The position numbers and the translations under genes were made by a program. The notes below the pieces were generated by a model. The model was not told the origin of the DNA. It saw nothing but the letters and a program-made list of their open reading frames with translations, and made no database searches. DNA of 64,000 nucleotides from Burkholderiales bacterium (GTDB taxonomy: Bacteria; Pseudomonadota; Gammaproteobacteria; Burkholderiales; Usitatibacteraceae), in the NCBI GenBank assembly GCA_025359985.1, contig JANYDB010000039.1:1-64000 (forward strand), read 5' to 3'. The number at the start of each line of letters is the position of its first letter. Position 1 is the first letter of the stretch. Of the stretch, positions 57,626-64,000 are shown piece after piece.

Positions 57626-60600
57626 GTGACCACAGCCGTTTCTGCTATTTCCATTGAACACGATACCCAGGAACGTAATGCCGCTCTGGCGCGTTTAGCG
57701 TCCTCCACGCTGCCAAAAGTCGTTTTTATCACCCATGCGCTGGGTGGTGGCACTGAGCGTCATATTCAGGATCTGGCGCTGATGTTAGCCGATACCCATG
57801 AGGTATTGATTCTGAAACCGGCTGGCCCGGACGTGCTCTCATTGCAATGGGCTAGGCAAAGTGAAAAATTGACCGCTTATTTTTCCGGCACTGCAGAGTA
57901 TCCGCAACTGGTCGAGTTTTTAAGATCGTTGGCGATTTCGCGGGTTCATTTGCATCATGTAGATGGCTTGCCGAAAGTCATTCTAGATTTGGCCGCAGCA
58001 CTGGATGCAGCGCTCGACATTACCCTGCACGATCATTTCCCGATAACGCCACAATACTACCTGGATGAAGGTGGTGTGGTGCCGACGCGCAGGATTGTTC
58101 ATGCGTGGAATTTGTCAAACGATGAGTGGCGCGGCCAGATGCATCAGCTTCTCAAAGCCGCTGCGCGGGTTATTTGTCCATCGCGCTATATCCAAGAGCG
58201 TATCGCGGAATATTTCCCCGATATTAAAACCTCGGTGTGGCCGCATCCGCAAGCGTTCATCCAACATAGTGGCAGTGCAGTACCTACAGTTAAGGTTATC
58301 GTGCTTGGCCGTCTGACGCCCAGTAAGGGCCTCGGGATCATTGAAGCTTGTGCGCTTGATGCCAAAACGCGTAATCTGGCGTTGGAGTTCGTGGTGTTGG
58401 GGCCAACGGTCGTGCCATTGTCCTGTTTCCCAGCATTACCGATTACCGTACACGGCAGTTATGAAGAGCATGATTTGCCTGAACTTGTCGCGCTTGAGCG
58501 CGCCGATGCGTTTATATTTCCTTCGCAAATTCCGGAGAGTTTTTCATACACCCTGAGCATTGCGCTGGCCTCAGGGTTGCCGATTATTGCTTCTAGACTA
58601 GGCGCATTTATCGAACGGCTTGAAACGGTACCGCAAGCCAAAATGCTGGATTGGAATAGTGCCGCGAACATCTGGAATGACGCGCTGCTCACTGCCGCTA
58701 ATGCGCCGCCCATCCCTAAAAATAATGTAACTGCTCAAACTATTTCACGCGCCCAATATTTTGCACAATATACGGCGGTGAGCGTTGCCACCCATGCCAC
58801 TAATGCTGCCACTACGACCGCCGCTACAAACGCGTCTACAACAAACACCCCTCGATCAGTCACATTGAAAGTGGCATTTTTTTATCCGCCTAAAAAAATA
58901 TCGACAGACACAATATATTCAATGCCGGATTTATATAACCTCGGTGTGGTCTGCGGGCAGGCTGAAGCCCGGCATGAGTTAGTACGCCGCATTGATGAAG
59001 CCGAGCATGAAATCGTGTCCGCCAGAGAATCCGCCGAAGCCGCCCATATCGCCTTACGTGAACGCGATCAGGATGTTGATGATCTCAATTTAGCGCTACA
59101 ACAAACCCAGGCGGATTATGGTGTCCTACAACGCCACCAGGAAGAATTGGCTGCGGCTCTTGATGAAACCCGCGTGACGCTGGAGGGTGAGCGTGATGTC
59201 GCCAGAGCCGCTTATCATGAAATCGACGGTAGTCGATTCTGGCGCATGACAGCCCCATTGAGAACGGTTGCGCACTTTATTAAATCATGGGTATACCGCG
59301 CAAAAGATGCCCGGCTTAGCACCCGGCAATTACCCCACCGGCTCGCGGTCGCTTCACAAATATTGAAAGAGGAAGGGGCTGTTGCGCTAGGCAAACGCGT
59401 TCATGAAAAGCTCACACGTCGTATGGAAACCCCGCGCGAAACCAAGCCGATTTATGAACTGGAAGCAGGCATTACGCCGCTCGTAGTCCCGCATCATGCC
59501 GCGCCGCGTTTCACCATCATCATTCCTGTCTATGCACAGCACGTCATGACGTTTACCTGCCTTAAAAGTATTGCGGCAACCTGTGCGGACCTTGCTATTG
59601 AAGTCATCGTTATCGATGATTGTTCACCCGAACTGGCGTCCGAGGCATTGGCCGCCGTAACCGGCATTACCATTGTGCGGAATACGGTCAACCTGGGCTT
59701 TTTGCGCAACTGCAATAAAGCCGCACAACTTGCACGCGGCGAGTATTTGGTAATCCTGAATAACGACACCATTGTGACCAAAGGTTGGCTAGCGGAAATG
59801 GCGGCGGTGTTTGATGGGCAAGCCGATGCTGGCATGGTGGGTTGTAAATTAATTTATCCGGATGGCACTTTACAGGAGGCGGGGGGCATTATTTGGCGCG
59901 ATGGCTCAGCCTGGAATTATGGTCGCAATGATAAAGCCGACAAACCCGAATACAATTATTTACGCGAAGTTGATTATTGCTCCGGCGCGTGTTTGCTGAT
60001 TCGCCGTGATTTCTGGAATGAGCTGGGCGGCTTTGATGAAGCCTATGCACCGGCTTATTATGAAGATGGTGACTTGGCGTTTCGGGTACGCGCAGGTGGC
60101 AAACGGGTGTTTTACCAGCCGCGTGCGGTGGTGGTACATTTTGAAGGCAAGAGCTCGGGCACTGATTTAACGCAAGGCATCAAAAAGCATCAGGTTATCA
60201 ACCAGGGAACATTTGTGAACCGCTGGTGCAACGTGCTTGCCAAGCATCGTATCAATGGCCTGTCACCGCAATTGGAGCGTGATCGTTACAGCAAGCGCCG
60301 GGTGCTGGTGCTTGATGCCTGCATGCTTACCCCTGATCAGGATGCAGGCTCGTTACGCATGTTTGAGATGCTTAAAATTATGGCGGGCATGGGCTGCAAA
60401 GTCACGTTTGTGGCGGATAACCTGGAATATCGATCTCCTTATACGCAGCAGATTCAGTCGCTTGGAGTGGAGGTGCTATGGCATCCGTTTTATGCATCCG
60501 TGAGCGCGTTGCTGGAGCGCACCGCCGCGCAATACGATGTGGTCATGCTATCGCGGGCTACGGTGGCGGTAAAGTATGTTGACCTGGTTAAACGCGTCGC

Positions 60601-61408
60601 GCCGCGTGCCAAGCTGGTATTTGATACGGTTGATCTGCATTTTCTGCGTCAGCAGCGGCTAGCGGATTTAAACCCTGAAAACCCTGATCCTGCATTGCTT
60701 GCCGCCGCCGAGGCCATGAAAAAACAGGAGCTGGACATCATGTCGAAAGCAGATGTCACGCTCGTCGTCAGCTCAGTGGAGCAAGCGCTGTTGGACACAT
60801 TAGCGCCGCAGGTGCGCGTCAATATTGTGTCCACCATTCATGACGCCACGCCCGGCCCAAAATCATTTGCTGAGCGGAGCGGTATTTTGTTTATTGGTGG
60901 TTTCCGTCATCCGCCCAACCTGGATGCCGTGATCTGGTATTGCGAATATGTATTGCCAATTATTCGGCAAAAAGCACCAGGACTTATCACCACGTTGATT
61001 GGCAGCAACGCACCGCCTTTACTGCAAAAATTTGCCGCGCCGGATTTTGTGATTGCCGGTTTTGTGCCCGATGTTTCGCCCTATTACCAAAGTGCACGCC
61101 TTTCTATTTCACCGTTGCGCTATGGGGCCGGTGTCAAAGGTAAGATCAATATTTCGATGCAATACGGGGTGCCGGTGGTGGCGACGACGGTTTCCGTTGA
61201 AGGCATGTTTTTGCATGATGGTATTGAAGCCCTGGTGGCAGATACGCCAGAAGCGTTTGCGGATGCGGTCATACGTGGCCACACCGATGAGACGCTTTGG
61301 AATGCGCTGTCTAAAGCGTCGCTACTCAATCTCGAAACCTATTTTTCAAGCCGTCGTGCCCGTGAATCATTGGCCGGCGTGCTTGATTTGGATCTGGTTC
61401 AGGTTTAG
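57626..61408 (+). CDS. Multidomain glycosyltransferase (GT-B / coiled coil / GT2 / GT-B)
   Basis: N-terminal GT4-like ([20 protein letters not shown]), coiled coil ending [18 protein letters not shown]2 ([41 protein letters not shown]), C-terminal GT4-like ([27 protein letters not shown]). GTG start. Confidence 0.9.
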   Translation: MTTAVSAISIEHDTQERNAALARLASSTLPKVVFITHALGGGTERHIQDLALMLADTHEVLILKPAGPDVLSLQWARQSEKLTAYFSGTAEYPQLVEFLRSLAISRVHLHHVDGLPKVILDLAAALDAALDITLHDHFPITPQYYLDEGGVVPTRRIVHAWNLSNDEWRGQMHQLLKAAARVICPSRYIQERIAEYFPDIKTSVWPHPQAFIQHSGSAVPTVKVIVLGRLTPSKGLGIIEACALDAKTRNLALEFVVLGPTVVPLSCFPALPITVHGSYEEHDLPELVALERADAFIFPSQIPESFSYTLSIALASGLPIIASRLGAFIERLETVPQAKMLDWNSAANIWNDALLTAANAPPIPKNNVTAQTISRAQYFAQYTAVSVATHATNAATTTAATNASTTNTPRSVTLKVAFFYPPKKISTDTIYSMPDLYNLGVVCGQAEARHELVRRIDEAEHEIVSARESAEAAHIALRERDQDVDDLNLALQQTQADYGVLQRHQEELAAALDETRVTLEGERDVARAAYHEIDGSRFWRMTAPLRTVAHFIKSWVYRAKDARLSTRQLPHRLAVASQILKEEGAVALGKRVHEKLTRRMETPRETKPIYELEAGITPLVVPHHAAPRFTIIIPVYAQHVMTFTCLKSIAATCADLAIEVIVIDDCSPELASEALAAVTGITIVRNTVNLGFLRNCNKAAQLARGEYLVILNNDTIVTKGWLAEMAAVFDGQADAGMVGCKLIYPDGTLQEAGGIIWRDGSAWNYGRNDKADKPEYNYLREVDYCSGACLLIRRDFWNELGGFDEAYAPAYYEDGDLAFRVRAGGKRVFYQPRAVVVHFEGKSSGTDLTQGIKKHQVINQGTFVNRWCNVLAKHRINGLSPQLERDRYSKRRVLVLDACMLTPDQDAGSLRMFEMLKIMAGMGCKVTFVADNLEYRSPYTQQIQSLGVEVLWHPFYASVSALLERTAAQYDVVMLSRATVAVKYVDLVKRVAPRAKLVFDTVDLHFLRQQRLADLNPENPDPALLAAAEAMKKQELDIMSKADVTLVVSSVEQALLDTLAPQVRVNIVSTIHDATPGPKSFAERSGILFIGGFRHPPNLDAVIWYCEYVLPIIRQKAPGLITTLIGSNAPPLLQKFAAPDFVIAGFVPDVSPYYQSARLSISPLRYGAGVKGKINISMQYGVPVVATTVSVEGMFLHDGIEALVADTPEAFADAVIRGHTDETLWNALSKASLLNLETYFSSRRARESLAGVLDLDLVQV

Positions 61409-61430
61409 ATTTAAATTTAAGTCGATATAT

Positions 61431-62528
61431 TTATAACCTGATCCCCGGCGGTGCCATACCCAAAAACCGCGAAGTTACGCCAGACAAGGCGTCCGCTACC
61501 CGTTCCCAAACCATATCAACGGTGATATCGGCCATCGGTACCGTTGCATCCGCAGTGATGCCTGCCAGCGGATGATCGACTACATACAGCGCTGGATGTT
61601 GCAGCGGCTTGTAGAGCGCGCTGGGCAGAGTAGGGTGGTACATCGCCACCATCGGTTTGCCAAGCGCGCCAAATAAGTGCGTTGGTCCGGTATCAACACC
61701 GATGTACAAATCAAGTTCATGCATGATCGCGGCGGTCTCGCGCAGCGATAACTCACCTGCGTAAACGGTAGTGTTGTCCGGCAATAAATTTTTGAAAATA
61801 GCAGTGCGTTCACGATCATCCGGCCCGCCGAATAAACAAAAATGCGCGTGCGGATATGATTTGATAACCCGCACGCCCAGTGCAATAAATTGCTCAATCG
61901 GCCAATCCCGATACGCCTTGGTGGGAAAGCTGGCGACTTGCAGACCGATGACGGGTTTTGAATTCATGCCAAGGTCACGCGCCAGCCGTGCCTTGGCTGC
62001 TTGCAGCTCGCGGCCCGTAGCAACATAATCCAGACCGTAATCATTAGCCACAATACCGACAGAAAGTGGTAGTGCGAACTGCATCGCCACGCCGTGCAGG
62101 CTATACAGCGTGGGCTCGATCGCCATGTGATGAAGCAATTTATTTAGCGCCTCATTTTTTTGCGCATAGCCCACCACCCGATCTGCTTTACGCAATGCAT
62201 ATTGATGTAGTGCTTCATCATGGCCCCAGACAAAAGCCCAATCGTAGCGCTCGCCCGTGAAGCTTCCGATCAAGTTGCCCAGCCGCCCGCGATACAGCGC
62301 AGACCGCTTGTCAATTTCGCCTACTTTGGTTAGATAAGGCAAATGATTCAGCACCTCAACACGTTTGACGTGGCCGAGGCACGTAATCGCCGCGTTCGGA
62401 AAATGCCGGGCGATGGCACGAATCGCAGGCGTGTTCAGCAGCGTATCGCCGATGCGCGTTACATTGATAATCAGAATCCGTTTGACGGCCAGCGCTTCTG
62501 CACTACCGATCAAAGGCGCGGTTTTCAT
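61431..62528 (-). CDS. Glycosyltransferase family 9 (heptosyltransferase-like)
   Basis: RILIINVTRIGDTLLNTPAIRAIARHFPNAAITCLGH and DLYIGVDTGPTHLFGALGKPMVAMYHPT. Confidence 0.9.
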   Translation of the reverse strand: MKTAPLIGSAEALAVKRILIINVTRIGDTLLNTPAIRAIARHFPNAAITCLGHVKRVEVLNHLPYLTKVGEIDKRSALYRGRLGNLIGSFTGERYDWAFVWGHDEALHQYALRKADRVVGYAQKNEALNKLLHHMAIEPTLYSLHGVAMQFALPLSVGIVANDYGLDYVATGRELQAAKARLARDLGMNSKPVIGLQVASFPTKAYRDWPIEQFIALGVRVIKSYPHAHFCLFGGPDDRERTAIFKNLLPDNTTVYAGELSLRETAAIMHELDLYIGVDTGPTHLFGALGKPMVAMYHPTLPSALYKPLQHPALYVVDHPLAGITADATVPMADITVDMVWERVADALSGVTSRFLGMAPPGIRL

Positions 62529-63694
62529 CGCACTGCTTTCATCGCGTTACTGTTATTTTTGCTGGCTTCCGCAAAAATACTTTCCATTTTATCGAGCATC
62601 ACATCAATGCCGAAGTGCTGTTGAGCATAGGTATAACTGGCCGCTCCCATTTGCGTGCGCAAAGCATCGTTATGCATGAGCTTGGCGAGCGCTTCGGCCA
62701 ATGCCTCTGGATTACGTGGGGCGATCATGTAACCGGTTACGCCTTCCTGCACCGCTTCGTTGATCGCCCCGACTGTGGTGGAGACCACGGCCAGTCCGCA
62801 CGCCATACCCTGCATGATGCCTTGTGGCACCCCTTCCGCACCATACGAGGGCAGGGTGAGTAGATCCAGCGCAGACAACCATTCCGGCACATTTTCTTGA
62901 TTGCCAACCATGTGCACTACGCTTTGCAAATTCAGCTCTTGAATACGAACGTGAAGGCGTTCACGCTCCGGCCCATCGCCGATGATAACGAGGCGCCAGG
63001 TTTGCAAGTCCGGAAATCGTTCGCGCAATAAAACTATCGCATCCAGTAAATCGCGATGACCTTTCCAGTCGCGCAGCGTTGCCAGCACGCCGAGCGTAGG
63101 CGCATTTTCTAATCCCAGTTTGGCGCGCATAGCGGATTTATCGATTGGTTTGTAGCGTGTCAGATCGATCCCGGTTCGCACGGAAGTCATGCTCGCCAAC
63201 GCGTAACCGTTGTCACGATGCAGCTGCTGGCGTAGCGCTTCGCCGGCGGTCACGATATGCGCAGTCGCTTTGGTGTAAAGCCAGCGTGTCGAAAAATGAT
63301 TATTGATCGGGGTTGAGACATGCCGTGTGCGCACCATGGGCGGCGTATTGGATGCACTCGCTAAGGTCGCTAAAGCCACTGCGGCCAACCAGCTATCGGT
63401 AGAACTGTGAGTATTAATAACATCATATTCGCGGCCATGCCGCGCCAGCCACGAACGCAGGCGGAACAGCGGGCCCAAGCGTTTTTTTTCAATATCGATG
63501 GCGGTGGTTGGGATTCCCATGCGTTGGGCCGCCGGTAAAATTTCAGCGCTGGCCGGGGTCAGCAGCATCACCTGATGGCCGCGATCCAGCATGCCGCGTG
63601 CTTCGGTCAGAATCCGAATTTCCTGGCCGCCCCAGCCAGTGGAATTTTCGGTATGCAGTATGGAAAACGGGCGTGAGTTATTTTTGTTGGGCAT
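62525..63694 (-). CDS. Glycosyltransferase family 4
   Basis: GWGGQEIRILTEARGM, LRDWKGHRDLLDAIV, VIIGDGPERERL, LPSYGAEGVPQGIMQGMACGLAVVSTTVG. Confidence 0.93.
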   Translation of the reverse strand: MPNKNNSRPFSILHTENSTGWGGQEIRILTEARGMLDRGHQVMLLTPASAEILPAAQRMGIPTTAIDIEKKRLGPLFRLRSWLARHGREYDVINTHSSTDSWLAAVALATLASASNTPPMVRTRHVSTPINNHFSTRWLYTKATAHIVTAGEALRQQLHRDNGYALASMTSVRTGIDLTRYKPIDKSAMRAKLGLENAPTLGVLATLRDWKGHRDLLDAIVLLRERFPDLQTWRLVIIGDGPERERLHVRIQELNLQSVVHMVGNQENVPEWLSALDLLTLPSYGAEGVPQGIMQGMACGLAVVSTTVGAINEAVQEGVTGYMIAPRNPEALAEALAKLMHNDALRTQMGAASYTYAQQHFGIDVMLDKMESIFAEASKNNSNAMKAVR

Positions 63695-63698
63695 ATTT

Positions 63699-64000
63699 TT
63701 ATAATTTGAAATCAGGCTGATGTCGCTTGAACCAAAGCTCCAGCACCGTCAACGCCCACAGGCGACCAGCGTGGTTGCTGCGGCCTCGCCGGTGCTTTGC
63801 TAACAGATTTGGTAACGCACCATCGCGGAATAAACCGCGCTTTTGCAGGCCATTGATACCGAGAGAAGATTCCATATGTTGCTTGAGCCCGCCTTCCAAC
63901 CACGGCGATAGCGGCATTACAAAGCCTTGCTTGCCACGGTGAACAATAGAATCGGGCAAATATTTTTCCGCTAATTTCTTTAATAAATATTTGGTGGTCT
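63699..64000 (-). CDS. Asparagine synthase (glutamine-hydrolysing) C-terminus, partial at window edge
   Basis: Minus-strand frame open to the window end: TTKYLLKKLAEKYLPDSIVHRGKQGFVMPLSPWLEGGLKQHMESSL...LWALTVLELWFKRHQPDFKL. Confidence 0.82.
   Translation of the reverse strand, partial: TTKYLLKKLAEKYLPDSIVHRGKQGFVMPLSPWLEGGLKQHMESSLGINGLQKRGLFRDGALPNLLAKHRRGRSNHAGRLWALTVLELWFKRHQPDFKL

Overview
The 64 kb window looks chromosomal and betaproteobacterial. That placement is inferred from the housekeeping order hisS-yfgM-bamB-der-hfq-hflX-hflK-hflC-hisZ-purA at about 44.6-56.5 kb. No rRNA, tRNA, CRISPR array, transposase or prophage module was recognised. From left to right I see: (i) a signalling block with an OmpR-type regulator, a LysM/FecR protein, a CHASE2 histidine kinase, an MBL-fold hydrolase and a CHASE2 adenylate/guanylate cyclase; (ii) a Tat-exported PhoX-like protein, an AsmA-like protein and an alpha/beta hydrolase; (iii) a DoxX-like gene fragment and two exported orphans, one split by an exact 10-bp tandem duplication; (iv) an M3 peptidase, a fused malonate-decarboxylase beta/gamma-like protein beside a malonyl-CoA synthetase, and metabolic genes including dsbB and a giant NAD-glutamate dehydrogenase; (v) an all-plus-strand accessory block at 31.4-42.3 kb with an ECF sigma factor, a Ser/Thr kinase-TPR protein, a 64-bp near-palindrome, several exported orphans (one with four ~40-aa internal repeats), a CARDB-like protein, a DUF3617-like protein and a CsgG-like protein without recognisable curli genes; (vi) the housekeeping cluster; (vii) the start of a surface-polysaccharide glycosyltransferase region that runs off the window. 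Block (v) is the best candidate for an undescribed system: a CsgG-type export or envelope module with unknown clients. All family calls come from reading motifs by eye. No database search was run.
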